NCBI GenBank assembly: GCA_029891345.1
Contig: CM057000.1
Span: 135,624,163-135,688,162 of the forward strand
From: Dryococelus australis
Taxonomy: Eukaryota; Arthropoda; Insecta; Phasmatodea; Phasmatidae
Length of the DNA: 64,000 nucleotides
Direction: 5' to 3'
Shown here piece by piece: positions 21,753 to 34,062 of the stretch. Each line of letters begins with the position of its first letter. The first letter of the stretch is position 1. The notes beneath the pieces were generated by a model that did no database searches, was not told where the DNA came from, and saw nothing but the letters and a program-made list of their open reading frames with translations. Both the position numbers and the translations under genes were made by a program.

Positions 21753-23047
21753 TCGATTACAAGACTTCTGATGATGAATTTACATTCCCGTTAGGACCGC
21801 ACACCTATATTTTAGGTAGTAATTATCATCAAGGAAAGCAGCGGGTAGGCCTACATTCTTAATAGTAAGTGTTCCAATCCTGGAAAATTATTGGCTTTGT
21901 CCAAATTTATCAGCTAAATGCCTTTACCTAGCTTCGTACCTTATAAAAGTTTATCACTGCCATGGCATCGCTTTGTCACTGTCCAAATTCACAGCAAATG
22001 CACGAATGGACCCTAAAATATCCACTTCAGTCAAAGAGACACGATATGAACCCTTCTCCAACTCTTGGTTGGTTTTCGATGTTCTTCTGCTCGAAGTAAT
22101 TCATTCGTCGTTGTTTATAGCTTCGCTTGGTCGTGGGAAACAGTTGCTACTGCCACAAAGATAAGTGAAACTTGCATAAACTGAATGTCAATAGAATATA
22201 CGAAAAGTAAACGTGCAAGAGCGTCCTAATACACAAATAAATCCCCCGTCAGCAAAGTATAAAGGGCAGGTGAATAAGCTCACGTAGTACTGTATTTGTG
22301 TACAGTCATTGTTTGCAATAGGACACACAACATGCTCCGCAATGATCTGCTCATATATTTACTCACAAATTCACAAAACACTTCGAACACCAAATTTTTT
22401 TTTTTTTCCACTCGTTATCTAGTAACTGTGAAACGGCGAGAGTCTATTCATAATTTTAAAATGTTGCTCCACTAACTATGTCATAATTACTTGACTAAAA
22501 TACACAGTTTGTTTTCTTTACTAGCGTAATGCACACTCTCAGAGAGGTATAGTTTCGAAATAGATGTCTCTAAGCAACTGAAATAAGCTAGAAACCAGTA
22601 ATTCTTTAAGGCATGCGAGACAGAAATCATTGTAGCGTTACGAGTTTCTGAGCGGTAAAATGTGTCCACCAGTCATTAGATATATTTATTGCAAGGGAAA
22701 TTACAGTACGTCACTCAAAAGATAGCAAAATGTAATATCAGTCGCGTACTTTTAATTGTTAGACTTGTGGTGTAAGCGGCGATTAGTTTCTGATTACCTG
22801 CTGAGAATGGCTACAAAAGTAATATTTTTACAAGAAGTCAAACAATTACCTTTTCTAATATATAATTAAATAATTTTTCTCTACCTGAAGTTTGCATTTT
22901 CAAAATGTAATCTGAAACATAAGTAACTGATGAAAAATACAGGTTGTTCAGTATCGCAGTGCCTACACTTCAGTAGTAACACAAAAGATCTATAAAATCA
23001 TTTTATAAACGTATTTTTATATAAAATAATTGTGTTAATATTTGCGG

Positions 23048-23193
23048 CGTATAACGCCTGAAGAACGAGGCTTTTCGTTCATGCGTGTAGGACAAGTTGC
23101 CTAGGAAGTATGCAGCATCGCGAGCCTGCGAATTATGCAACTTGCCATACACGCGTGCTCGAACAGCCTTGTTCTCCAGGCGTTGTACTTCGC
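23048..23193. repeat. Long imperfect hairpin (53-57 nt arms, ~36 nt loop)
   Basis: The left arm (23048-23100) contains AACGCCTGAAGAACGAGGC and CATGCGTGTAGGACAAGTTGC-type sequence. The complement of the right arm (23137-23193) contains AACGCCTGGAGAACAAGGC and CACGCGTGTATGGCAAGTT. Roughly four in five positions pair. It could be an eroded palindromic MITE, an inverted duplication or the template of a structured RNA. Confidence 0.65.
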
Positions 23194-24344
23194 AACTTTG
23201 AACACAATTATTTGACATAAAAATTCGTTCCCTTATATAAGTGTTAAAGGGATTTCTTTGTTACTATTGGTACAAGGAAACTATGTCTAGATTTTAGGCA
23301 CTGTGTTTCTGAACAAACTGTAAAATAACCGTAGATGGCGTCCAAGTCTCGCCTTTAAGGGCCTTGGAAGGTACTTACAGGTTCGCAAATCGCATGCGGA
23401 AAGTCTATTCGGTATCTGGTTTAGGTCTTAAAGTCACCTCCCTTTGAATTTAAGTAAGACTGGATTTCTGTAAATAAAACAGCCTCGAAGAAGTTTTTCT
23501 CCCTGCTGTACGTAACGAGTTGTCACACCTATGTGTAGGGTACGTGAATTACGGTGTGTACTCTTAACTTCATGGCTATACCAATCCAGTAAAACATTAT
23601 ACACCCAGCATGTTTAGAGAGGCGCACGTTTGTTGGATGAAAATGAAAGAGAAATTTCTCTACCGCATTGCACTGCGCCCGGTGGGAAATTTGAAAACGC
23701 TTTGCTTGGTGCCAGTTGGGATACTCTTTGACGTGTGCAGTAGTTGGATGTTCTGCTGTTGCCACTGTATGCACACAGAGGAGGCGGCACGATAGCAACT
23801 GGCCACTCAAGCATACAAGTGACTTCAAACATTTTTGTTTACACTGTCCACGGTCGTTCGCCATCACCGCAAAGGCAAGTAGCCTCGCAAAAAAAAAAAA
23901 AAGCACCATGTCTTCATTTTATAGGACGTGACACCATTCTAATAGAGGAAAACAAATCAACTGATTGACTACGAAAAGCTCGTATCTCTAAGAAATCATA
24001 AAATAATTTACAAAAAAAAAAAAACAAAAAAAAACGAACACTTCGTAACTCTATTGTGAGTTTTCAAACAGCAAGAATTACACACATCCAGTGATTATTT
24101 TCAAGAAAACTGTATCTTCAATTCTGAATTAAATATCTTAAGCTTAGGAATTTATCTAAATGATTTATATATATCACTTTGTTTCAAACGGCATACAATT
24201 GCGTTCGAAATTTGAGTTATTATATTTTTTGTCTATCCGGTAAAATGGCAGTTTTTGGAGTTACAAAGTGTTGTCACGAGGGTAACAATGTGTAGTAGAG
24301 TGCTCAAGCTAGCCGCCCAGTAGCTTCTCCCGGTGTCCCAACAC

Positions 24345-24980
24345 TCAACTACTTTTCGACGTGAATGCATCTTTAAATTTGCAACCGTAGCGGGAGGCAA
24401 TCCAGAAAATCCGATTATGACAAAATCGGGGGATACAGTTTGGCATTGCAGCTCCGAATCTACCGTCTACATTCAAAATTCAATTACACCACTCGATTTC
24501 CAGTCCAAGGGATCAAAGAATATGTTACGTTGAGTGAGGACTACGAAGCATCGCGGGGAGGGGGGGGGGGGCAATTTTGAGTTCGTTTTGCTGCGTCTCG
24601 TAATTTCCTCGTAGTATAACTTTTGACTAGGAGAAGCTACGATGCTCGTTTAAGTTTCAACCGACAGTTCCTGTCAAGATCAATCGATCGCGTGTATAAA
24701 AAACACTTGTGTGGCGTGCTTATTGTGAAATTTTATGAGTTTAATGTAAGAAATTAATAAAACTTAACACAATGTCAGCCAATACTCGTGAAAAAGCCAG
24801 GTCGAAATACAGAAATCGTATGCAATGTAGTGATATCCCTAACACTCTATATGATCGAGTGAAGCGGTGCCGGGAACGTAAAATAGACATCAAGGCGTCC
24901 GAGCGCGTCAACGTAGACGTATTCACGCAAAACAAACGGCCGTGTCCCCAACACAGCCAAACCCCACTTTTTTTCTAACA
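24345..24980 (+). repeat. Dispersed repeat E, copy 2, with an unrecognised conserved reading frame
   Basis: An inverted partner of 15205-15880. An ATG at 24772 opens MSANTREKARSKYRNR and continues through KRCRERKIDIKASERVNVDV to the T run at 24970. Seventy-five bases upstream, TATAAAAAAC (24696) resembles a TATA box; the equivalent site in copy 1 is degenerate. An upstream open stretch (24333-24533) encodes TKSGDTVWHCSSES, also preserved in copy 1. Because similarity covers upstream and coding regions alike and stops at the same points, this is a mobile or duplicated unit rather than two conserved genes. I do not recognise the protein. Confidence 0.6.
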
Positions 24981-25071
24981 GTAACACTGTCAAATTAACG
25001 TGGTTAGGATTTAAAGAACTGGTTATGTACGTCAGTTTTTACACTCGCTAACATAATCTTAATGCATCTAT

Positions 25072-25637
25072 AGGCTATCCATAGTTAATTGAGCATTTTT
25101 TGAAACCATCATTTGAAAAATGTCACTGTTCATGCCTCCATACGCAAACTAATCCACATAAGCCCAGCGAAGTTGGTAACGACGGGAATACAATATGCCA
25201 TATCTTATCGTGTATTGTAAAGGGTCAGGTAGACATTGGCGAATACTGACATATGATTAATTTTGCTCTCTGTTCTTATAATGCATATGTGTATTAGTAG
25301 ATTTGGTCCGGCGCATGAATAAAGTGCTCAGGCCCATAGCAATGTTAATTTTGCATATGGCGGAAGAATACACAATGTGCATACAAGTAGATCTTAAGCA
25401 GGTCTTCCCGACCTCCCGCGGCGCAGTCGGTTGGTGCGCCACCGATCTGGGGTGCGGGAGGCTCTGGGCTCGAATCCCGGATAAGGCATTGGTGTTAAGT
25501 TAAGTTAGGTAATAAGATAGTTTGTAAGCCGTCCCTTGCTATGCCTTCATGCATAAAACTGGGGGACTTTAAAACGCCTTTTACAATACAACTAAGCATA
25601 TCTTACACATGTGCTCAGTTTACTGTGAATATCTCGT
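25072..25637 (+). mobile_element. MITE family A, copy 5, carrying a nested SINE S1
   Basis: Diverged ends (GGCTATCCATAGTTAATTGAG and CTCAGTTTACTGTGAATA) enclose family A blocks such as GAAGTTGGTAACGACG, CGGCGCATGAATAAAGTG and AGAATACACAATGTGCATAC. A SINE interrupts the final block at 25407-25592. Confidence 0.85.
25407..25592 (+). mobile_element. SINE S1, copy 1 (tRNA-derived)
   Basis: The head has a Pol III A box (GGCGCAGTCGGTTGGTGCGCC region) and a B box (GGGCTCGAATCCC). The body ends CGTCCC...GGGGGACTTTAAAACGCC with tail TTTACAATACAAC. It is flanked by 12-bp duplications TAAGCAGGTCTT (25395-25406) and TAAGCATATCTT (25593-25604), differing at two positions. Confidence 0.88.
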
Positions 25638-28103
25638 AGCAGATATTGAACTTCGTCGAAGTATTCTGTGTGTGGGAAAGGTATTGGTATGTTGGTGATT
25701 TGATTGTAATCTAACTATGTTGACCATGCTAATCTGATACTTGTACTGGTGATGGGAGAATATATGTTGGGGTCATGCGCCGAATGCAAAAAGTTATTCT
25801 ACCTCATCATTAGTTTATGGGTATGAAAGCCACTTGCCGAGAGGGCAGAAGACCAGCGTGGGAATATACATCTTTACACTTTACTTGTCAGTCGTAAGGA
25901 AGCAAAATAATTCTTCAGGTAGACAGATTGAGGAATAGAAAACGAAATTTACAACGAAAATTTGAGGTAAGATTTTAGTTCCGAATATACAAAAATCATG
26001 AATCACGGTCTCATTTCGAGGTAATATTGTGCGGGAAGTCAACATGCTTACGATATTATGAATGCTCGTCGCCCAACATAAATATCTAGAGGTTAGACAA
26101 ACTACGATAAGGAAAATTTCGTTAAGTCTGAGCTGATACCGCTTACACAAAATCGAATTGTTTTAACGCTATGGGTTTTACAGTGAATATTTCGAACATA
26201 AAAGAGAAAGAGCCCACTACCAAATTGGAAAATAAAATACTGTCATATGGTACACCTGAAGGGCGTATTTGATTTCGTACGTGATGGAGGTCTTAATGAA
26301 AATAAAGAACAAAATTTGGTTTCTAATTTATTCACACAGCTATTATTTACAGCATTGCAGTATCTGTATCCACTATTACTTTATTCATTCAACAGTAAGT
26401 GCAATATTTAATTTCTATTTCAACTCTAATTAACGTCCTTCTTTATTGTCTCTGTTTGTTTACAGTCAATTAACTCCTACTCATCAATAACACGTGTTCA
26501 TTCTTTCTGTTCCCATCATTTGTAATGTCTTCCACTCACGCATATAGTCCAATAGTCCAACCTGCCAGCAGCACTTTTCACTGATTGACACTCGCAGTCA
26601 TAGATTCCCCTTCCGCTGGTCACTTCTCTCGCTGCTCGTCTTCTATCGCTCGGACCTCAGCCACTCATTCACTCGTGAAGTCCTCGGCTCGGATGCCTGT
26701 CACGCTTTTATAACGTTCGCCCTGGCCATCTGGAAGGTCCAATGCACCCAGAGTCACGCTGAGAGAACGGCAGTAATCCAGAGCATTCTTAAGATAAACG
26801 CAGAAATCAATACAACCAGAGCCAGCAACGTTGGCCGCAAAAATGATTATCGTATCTACCCGCTTTCTGTAACAGATACGCGGCCATGGCCAATCGCTCG
26901 CTTGTTAATTCAAAACAATCCTCTGACTTGCTGCCGCCGCTATCGTATAACTGCTGTTCTTCACTTCTACACACTCGCTCTGGGTGCGAAGAAGGGAGCG
27001 CGCAACAATACGTTATAATTAAATTTGATTGTTGTTATATTCAGTTATTAATGTTTACGATTAAAATTCTGTATGTATGCATAAAGTTTTTGACAATGCG
27101 ATAATGTATGTGAAAATGTTTCATATTATTGTTTACGAAATTCATAAACTTAAATTGAAAGTGCCAATATTATTAATAGAGATGGTGGAAAATCACAAAA
27201 AAATTTTGAGCTAACTTATTTTCTATAACACTGTAACTAGTTAATTCTTTCATAACTGGATGAACAAAGTTTTGACTCGTTTGCTGACTAATCACGGACG
27301 TTCTGCCTTATAGTAACAGAATCCTCATTAGTCCAGCGAAAATTGGTAGTATCTTCATGCATGCATGACAGCCAATAAGGAAAGAAAACTGTCGGACATG
27401 TGTACAGTATGTTGAATCCTAGCAAACAGTCATCTCTAATTATTAATTACATTTCCAGTTTTACCTCGTATTATGTTGCACAGGATTTGGTGCTTGGTTC
27501 CTTGTAGCTTTTGTTTCTCTCAGATTTCACCCGGGTGTTTATAATTAACTGTGAGCCAATTTCAAACATAACAGGTATGTCCACGTGTTTGAAGTCTGGC
27601 TTATCCTAAAATTAATTCGCGAAATTTTCCAGTCTCTAGTTATAGACATATTGTATATATGTGTTTGACTTCCTTGTTATTATGACGCTGTACCTGCTAG
27701 AGAGACAATACAGATCAGCTTCTCTGAAACACAGCTTCCGTAAATTTTTCTTTGTCATCAAAACTAAGATAGCATCATGCACACTACAGCGGAATTTGTA
27801 TTTAATGTTATTAAGCGCAACTGTCTAATAATTATTTTGGTTCTAGTATACGTATGTAAATTCCACCTGCTCTGGATGTTTCTATTTTATTGCAGTTATA
27901 ATCCTGTCTTCATTCCTCTTGTGTTCTCACGTCCAAAGTTTGACTTTTTGAGTATATCAGTGATCGAGTATTCATCTCGTCCCTAGACGTTTGCTCTGAA
28001 AGTGTTTGCGCGAAAAGACCATGCTGATGCGAGGGTGAAGGACAAAGAAATTTCCGAGTCCCGAAGATGGAGAAGAGAAGGTGGCGACGCAGAGAAATGG
28101 CCA

Positions 28104-28110
<7 letters not shown>
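25638..28110. other. No gene recognised
   Basis: Mostly AT-rich. Positions 26550-26960 are GC-richer and pyrimidine-rich on the plus strand, with no inverted or direct ends found; an unrecognised repeat or 5' leader is possible. The frames at 26150-25881 (minus) and 27777-27986 (plus) show no recognisable domain. Confidence 0.35.

Positions 28111-28174
<64 letters not shown>
28111..28174. repeat. (GA)n microsatellite
   Basis: About 32 uninterrupted AG units. It creates the apparent RERERE / SLSLSL frames on the two strands of 27972-28448. Confidence 0.97.
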
Positions 28175-28177
<3 letters not shown>

Positions 28178-29182
28178 GTGGAAAGTAAGAGACCTTCCAG
28201 TCCATCTCGCCTTTATTTCACAGCCCGACGTTGGACCGGCTGTAAAGCGAAGGATCTGCGCTGTACTGAACTTGTTTCATTTATCGCGGGTGCCCGGATC
28301 TCGTCTGATCTCGCCTACTCCTCTGGCTCCATCCAAGGCCACCTCCTCCCAGCAACCCTTCGCAACTGCAGGGCGCGGTTACGACTTGGAGAAACTTAAT
28401 TTGAATTTCTCCCCGCCGGGTTTCCTTCCAAAGCCCCTACCCGTGTAAGGGGGAGTGGGCGGCAAAGGAAGTAGAGATCGGCAATTTATTTCCATCAGCG
28501 TTACTAACCAGTCCTTGCTATTTCCCTCGCGGAGAAGGAGTCCAGGCGAGTGGGTGAGGGGGGGAGGGGGAGCGGTGGACTGTTGTCTCTAGACAAAGCC
28601 ATTGGGATTAGCTTCGTTTCCAACAGCGGATAACAAAACAAAGACATGACAGCAGTTATTTTATATAGAATTTTTATAAGTTTCAACAAGAGCAAGCAAC
28701 TACGCACATTGCGTGAACAGCCACGTAGTCACCATGAGGTAAAATTAAGACTTGACACTCCCAACCTACCTTTTTTTTTGACATATGAAAACGTGTACGT
28801 CAAAATTAAAAACATTTTATTTACTTAAAATTAATAAAGGTGTATTGCTTAGTAGTGAATAATTGCAATCATCCGATTATATAATCGGGTGATCTCTGTC
28901 TGTCTGACCGTCTTTAATACTTCTGAGTCCCTTGAAACTCAACAGAAGTTCTTCGAATTTTGCAGAGCTAATCCCCATGGTCAAATACAGGTCAAGTTCG
29001 AATTTCAGCGAGATAAGATTACGCAATCAATACCTTTTATCCTAAAAATACATTTTTAATTACTTTTTTCCTATTAAAGTTGTGTATTAATACATAGAGA
29101 TTATTGCATAGAGATATGAAGGTAATGGAATATCATTATTGTTTACTTTAAATATCTCGCTTCAATATTGAGTAAATTTCCA
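28175..29182. other. No gene recognised; near-perfect 26-bp palindrome
   Basis: Moderately GC-rich to 28600, then AT-rich. ATCATCCGATTATATAATCG plus GGTGAT at 28868-28893 is palindromic except for one pair. A TCTGTCTGTCTGACCGTC run follows directly. Confidence 0.4.
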
Positions 29183-29250
29183 AGTGGGGCCACAGTGGCT
29201 CAGTGGATAGAGCGATCCCAAGTGGGGCCGCAGTGGCTTAGTAGATGGAA
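29183..29250 (+). repeat. Two tandem tRNA-like SINE heads (S3)
   Basis: AAGTGGGGCCACAGTGGCTC plus AGTGGATAGAG is followed 35 bp later by a near copy (GGGGCCGCAGTGGCTTAGTA). GTGGCTCAGTGGATAGAG is an A-box-type sequence. The duplicated head suggests a dimeric or re-inserted SINE 5' end. Confidence 0.55.
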
Positions 29251-29439
29251 CTATATCCAATGATGAGTTAATTTCACTTTTTTTTCAGTCTTTGTATGAT
29301 AACAAAAATTTGTTTGATAACAAAAACATCGTAACTGTTCTAGGCACGTGACAATACTAAAAAAAAAAAAAAAAAGTCACGGGCTGGGCCCCTAGTTTTT
29401 AAATATCTGTATACATAGATTTTGTTATTATCCTGTGCC

Positions 29440-29645
29440 GAGCTGCTGACAACCAAATGGAGTCGCATTAGGGAGGAACCGGGTTCGATTTCCGCCCCAA
29501 CCATCCTGATTTTCGTTTTCCATGGTTTTCCGAAATCACTACATTGAATGCTGTTAAGGTTCCTTCGCACAGACCTTAGCCTATTCCATCCTCGATCCTC
29601 CTTTTTAGGGCAACTGATTCCGTCTCTATGACCTCGCTATGCTTT
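29440..29645 (+). mobile_element. SINE S3 body (Polyneoptera-like)
   Basis: A B box (GGGTTCGATTTCC, about 29488-29500) is followed by CCATCCTGATTTTCGTTTTC, CATGGTTTTCCGAAATCACT and, at the 3' side, ATGACCTCGCTATGCTTTAA. I remember a very similar order (CCTGATTTAGGTTTTCCGTG, TTTCCCTAAATC, TGACCTCG, ACGTTAAA) from stick insect, cockroach and locust SINEs. No tail or target duplication was resolved. Confidence 0.65.
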
Positions 29646-32619
29646 AACGTACTATCTGCCTTGGTACCTTAAATCCTACTGCAGCCTCTCCCAATACAAA
29701 CAGATACCTGATTAAGCTACTGACTGCGCGTTACAACTAGTGTATTTGCGTGCGGTTTTCATGTTCGTCACGAGCCATTACTTTGGAAATTGTCGTCCGT
29801 AGATAATCACAGTATGTAAATTGCATGCACGTGGTATGACGTTATTTTTGGTGGAGTGATGCTTTTCTCCTGGTGCTACAATGCAAAACCTTCTTTTGTT
29901 CAGAAGGATAATTAGTTACTGCCATTTATATAACTTTGTATACTATCGTAGTAAGTGGTCGAATAATTTTGATTGGAGGTCCATGCATATTGTTACTGGG
30001 GAACTCAGAATATGATCTGTGTTTAAGTCATCAGGCATACCAGTGTAATCGAAGAGAACATATCGCTTTAAGCATAATTTGTTATAGCCATAAAACGTAA
30101 AGCCAGTGTTATGCGTTCGCTGCTTTGAATCGTTTCTCTTGACCCATCGCGAGTAAACGAGCGAGCGAAAAGGGACAGAGTGGTAATGGGGAAATCTGCG
30201 GGGGTTTTTCAAAGGCTTGCCTATGCGTGCCACCGCGATAAGCCTGTCGTGATAAGCGGTTGTCTGAAAGAATATTCTAGATCATTGACCTCACCTCTCT
30301 CAGCGTAACTCGGGGTGCGACGAACCTTCAAGATTGGGTGACCGCGATGGGCCTCCGAGCGGACAGTTTTGAGAGTTGAGAGTTTGCAGGTTTGTGTGAT
30401 CTTAAGCAATAGGCGTACGATATTCAGCGAGAGACGAGCCAGCAGATCGTCGAGTGGTGGCGAGAGTGACCAGCGGAAGTGCAGTCTGTGGACTGCGAGC
30501 ATCGGTACGGTGAAGGGTGAGACTGACGGGCGGGACTATTGAACTGTATGTGTGAGTAACTGACGTTTGTAATGATGGCAATAGAGAGATTGGACATGTG
30601 CAAATAATGAGTGTGAATTAAGTGACAACAACCAATATACATGCACTGAGAACAGTGGCGTGTAGTGAGTTTTTTTTTTTACAGGGTAAGCAATTTCTAC
30701 TAACAAACGCAACTTCCAACTTTTCTTACCCTCCACATGTATTTACCGTGTTATATTACCTAACATTAGTTATAAAAACCGAAATGAAACGAATGTAATA
30801 ATAATTAAACTGAATATCATTTAGAGAGCATATTATAAATTAAAAGACAAATTTTGTTTTCCCGAACACTTCCATCCACTTTCCAAGGGGAAGACGTAGG
30901 ACTGGAGGACGCAAACAGAACGACTGCTTACCCTGCCGAAGGAACACGGAGCGTGTGGCGTGTTGTTGCTTGCGAGTTCGATTCATCGCTAGTCGCTCCC
31001 ATTTGTGGAAATACATTCTAGATAGCAACACTATGCGTGTACAGCACGGGAGTTACGAAAACTCTGTTTCCCGAATCGGAAACGGGAAACTAAGAATTAA
31101 ATGTGTTTAAAGTTAAGGCGAAAACTCTAAATGGTCAGCGTTTCCAATATGTACAGGATAAGCATTGCATACCTTGCGTTTATGGAATGAACGCCACTGA
31201 CCGAGAATGGATTTGATTAGAGTTGAGATAGACATTATATATTACGCGCACCAAAAATAAGAGGAGTAATAGCGGAGATGGGTAGTTTAATGCAGTACAT
31301 AATTGCTGTGTCAATAAATTAAAAATAAAATAAAGTTATTTTATTTTTATTAAGACCTCCATCCCTCACTAACTAGGATACCTACCTATGGCGTTTTGTA
31401 ACACTACTGTTATTTCATTCTGCCACATGGCATGACTTTTCCGGCATTGCAGAAAGTTGGGAATTATTCCCAGTTATTAAGGCAGTATATTTCAGTTTGT
31501 GTCAGCTCTGCGAACACACATTCTCTCTTTTCCAAGCAGGAATTGCATATTTTTATTTCATACCCTCTCTGGGGTCGTGGACAATGTAACAAACGTCGAA
31601 TAAGTGATGAACCAGGTACGCAACATAGCAACTTTGTAATGAAACACAGAGCAAACTTCGCATTATTCTATTTTATACTTTGCCCCAGAGAGACGTTGAT
31701 AAACAGACAAAAAGCAGTAGAAAAAAATCGTAACCGAAAAAACCTGCACTAACTACAAATCTGCACGATAAACTAATAGTATTGTTGAGAAGTAGAGGGA
31801 CATTTTTTTTTTTTTAATTTATTCATCCTCTTGATCCGGTTATATGAAAGTAAGTTGGCCACTCCTGTTTGTCGCAGAAACAAAATAGAAACAAATATTG
31901 ATAACATGAGATACATATTTACCATGTGCCCCAATAAATTCCACAACACAAGAAAAATCCAGTTTATACTTAAGTGCATAGAATCCAAAAAATATATAGC
32001 TCAATAACACCACTTATAACAGCATAAAGAGAGAGAATCTATGTACACCAATTTCTATTCATTGCAAAGGAATTAATAAATACATATATTCAACTAAATG
32101 CATTAAGCAGATAATATAATTTGATATAAATTAATTACTTACCTTTAAACTAAGTAAACTATTTGTATCGAAAATAGTTTTTACTAATTTAGTACATTTA
32201 TTTACAATTTTTCTCTGTGCAATGTGTTTACGTAAACCTATGTATTATATCCGCCTGTGAAATGCAGTGCTGCTGTGTGGAATTACTTTCAGTTTGTAAG
32301 AATTTCTGGTAACATTATGGAAGGTATATGCTATTATTTGATAACGTTAATAATTCAGTTTTACTAGCTTCAAAAAACTTATTAAATATGCATTTTATAA
32401 AGACACTAAATTATGTTTAGTCAAGAGATACGTGCAGGAAGTTGATGATTTTATATTACTTGCAATACGTAGGTACATTTTGCAAAATAAAAGGTTATTC
32501 ATTTTATTTTTTGGTAAAACCAGAGTGAAAGTACATATCTCAAAATTGAGTGAAATGCAATTTTTACCTTACTTCATGCAATCACCTGGATGTCTGACTG
32601 GAATGTATGCCCCTACCCC
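29646..32619. other. No gene recognised
   Basis: Positions 30110-30660 are slightly GC-richer, with frames of 72-96 codons on the minus strand that show no domain; a T run ending in ACAGGGTAAG at about 30670 resembles a splice acceptor by composition only. The remainder is AT-rich. Confidence 0.35.
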
Positions 32620-33610
32620 CTCCACCTAACTTTTCAACCCGAGAGCCAAATTCCACACAACTCGGTACACATGTAGTGTTGTACATGTATATGTAATGTA
32701 GTACACATGTTTAGTAAGTAGTGCCCATTTTTACATTTTTCGATCAAGCCGGGGGCTTATATTCAAAATTGCGACAATTTTCAAATTTATGGAATTATTT
32801 AACCAATTTAAACCAAAATATTTGTAGTTGGTGCATGATGAAAGAACGTAGTTTGGAAGGCGACAGTGTTATTGGCATACCATTTTGGAAGAAAGCGCAA
32901 CATAACAGTAAAGCTTTCACATTATATCTTGGGAACTACGAAATCAGACTCCTGCCAAATTTGGCGTATGAGTAATACTGTTTTAGGCCATGTTAATATA
33001 TGCAATTTAAATGGGCCCGGCAAATATTTTCAAAGTGGCGGCCAAATAAATGTTTTTAGCTTTATTTGCCAAAACTACCGCATCGCTTAAACAATTTCGT
33101 CCAATCTTTTCGCGCTGAAAGTATATATTACAAGCGCCAGGTATGTCAAACCACGACCTTTATTTTTCAAACATTTTGTAAAATATGCCAAAAGAAAAAC
33201 AAATATTTTATGTCATATTTCCGGAAACAACTAATTCATTCCTACCAAATTTGGAAGTCTAGTAATACTACGGTAGGTCATGTAAACAAACATATTTTAG
33301 TAAGTCAGGCACTTTTTTTCGAAATGGAGGCAATATACAAATTTTAAGATTACTATGCTATCTATATTAATGTAACCATGTAAGCGATTTCAAAGTAACA
33401 TTCTACTCGGAAAATTTTCTATTGCATCCATAAAATGCGTCTACCCAAAGCCTCTTTTATCTGCCATTTTGTAAGATAATGCCTCAATAATAAAAGCGTT
33501 TCGTCATAACTCGGTAATCAGTAAACCGACACCTATTTAAGTTGGTAAACAATTAGTACTGCAGTAGGCTATGTAAACTGATAGGCTAAGTTTTAGGATG
33601 GCCAAAAACT
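32620..33610. repeat. Degenerate ~290-bp tandem repeat D, block 1 (about 3.5 units)
   Basis: The motif CC(T/A)(G/A)CCAAATTTGG or its relatives recurs at about 32647, 32953, 33243 and 33530, spaced 287-306 bp. Each unit has the same order: ATATCTCGGGAAC-like, then CCAAATTTGG, then TAGGTCATGTAAAC, then TTTCAAAATGGCGGCCA-like. The units differ considerably, so the array is old. The same unit forms block 2 at 51.6-53.4 kb. Confidence 0.65.
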
Positions 33611-33660
33611 TATTTTACGCCCCGTAGTGTCGTCACATTATGTAGTCCAGTTTTGGATTT

Positions 33661-34062
33661 CCACTTGTCCCTTCAGTCTACGGCTTCCACACTCGTATCA
33701 CTGCCGTGTCGTTATGTTTTGGGTTTTCCACTTGTCCCTTCAGTCCACGGCTTCCACACTCGTATCACTGCCGTGTCGTTATGTTTTGGGTTTTCCATGT
33801 GTCCCTTCAGTCCACGGCTTCCACACTCGTATCACTGCCGTGTCGTTATGTTTTGGGTTTTCCACTTGTCCCTTCAGTCTACGGCTTCCACACTCGTATC
33901 ACTGCCGTGTCGTTATGTTTTGGGTTTTCCACGTGTCCCTTCAGTCTACGGCTTCCACACTCGTATCACTGCCGTGTCGTTATGTTTTGGGTTTTCCACT
34001 TGTCCCTTCAGTCTACGGCTTCCACACTCGTATCACTGCCGTGTCGTTATGTTTTTTGTTAT
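33661..34062. repeat. 67-bp minisatellite, six units
   Basis: Six near-identical 67-bp units start at 33661, 33728, 33795, 33862, 33929 and 33996. Since 67 is one more than a multiple of three and the unit has no stop in any forward frame, all three frames stay open across the array. The 145-178 codon frames here are therefore an artefact of the repeat. Confidence 0.95.

Larger units (their letters stand above)
20491..24344. other. No gene recognised
   Basis: AT-rich anonymous DNA except for a SINE S2 scrap (21706-21752) and a long imperfect hairpin (23048-23193). The 60-126 codon frames at 23529-23968 overlap on both strands and end in homopolymer runs; none shows a domain. A short A run at 23888-23902 could be the tail of an old retroposed sequence, but I could not name it. 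Confidence 0.35.

Noticed and set aside
23529-23968. 126-codon minus-strand frame and overlapping plus-strand frames
   Set aside because: Open on both strands, bounded by homopolymer runs, no recognisable domain; the plus-strand TCAVVGCS word is too short to claim a THAP finger.
27972-28448. 148-codon plus-strand and 77-codon minus-strand frames
   Set aside because: Produced by the (GA)n microsatellite (RERERE / SLSLSL); no domain outside it.
30665-30695. T-run followed by ACAGGGTAAG, considered as a recursive splice site
   Set aside because: The AG and GTAAG are out of register by one base and no exon evidence exists.
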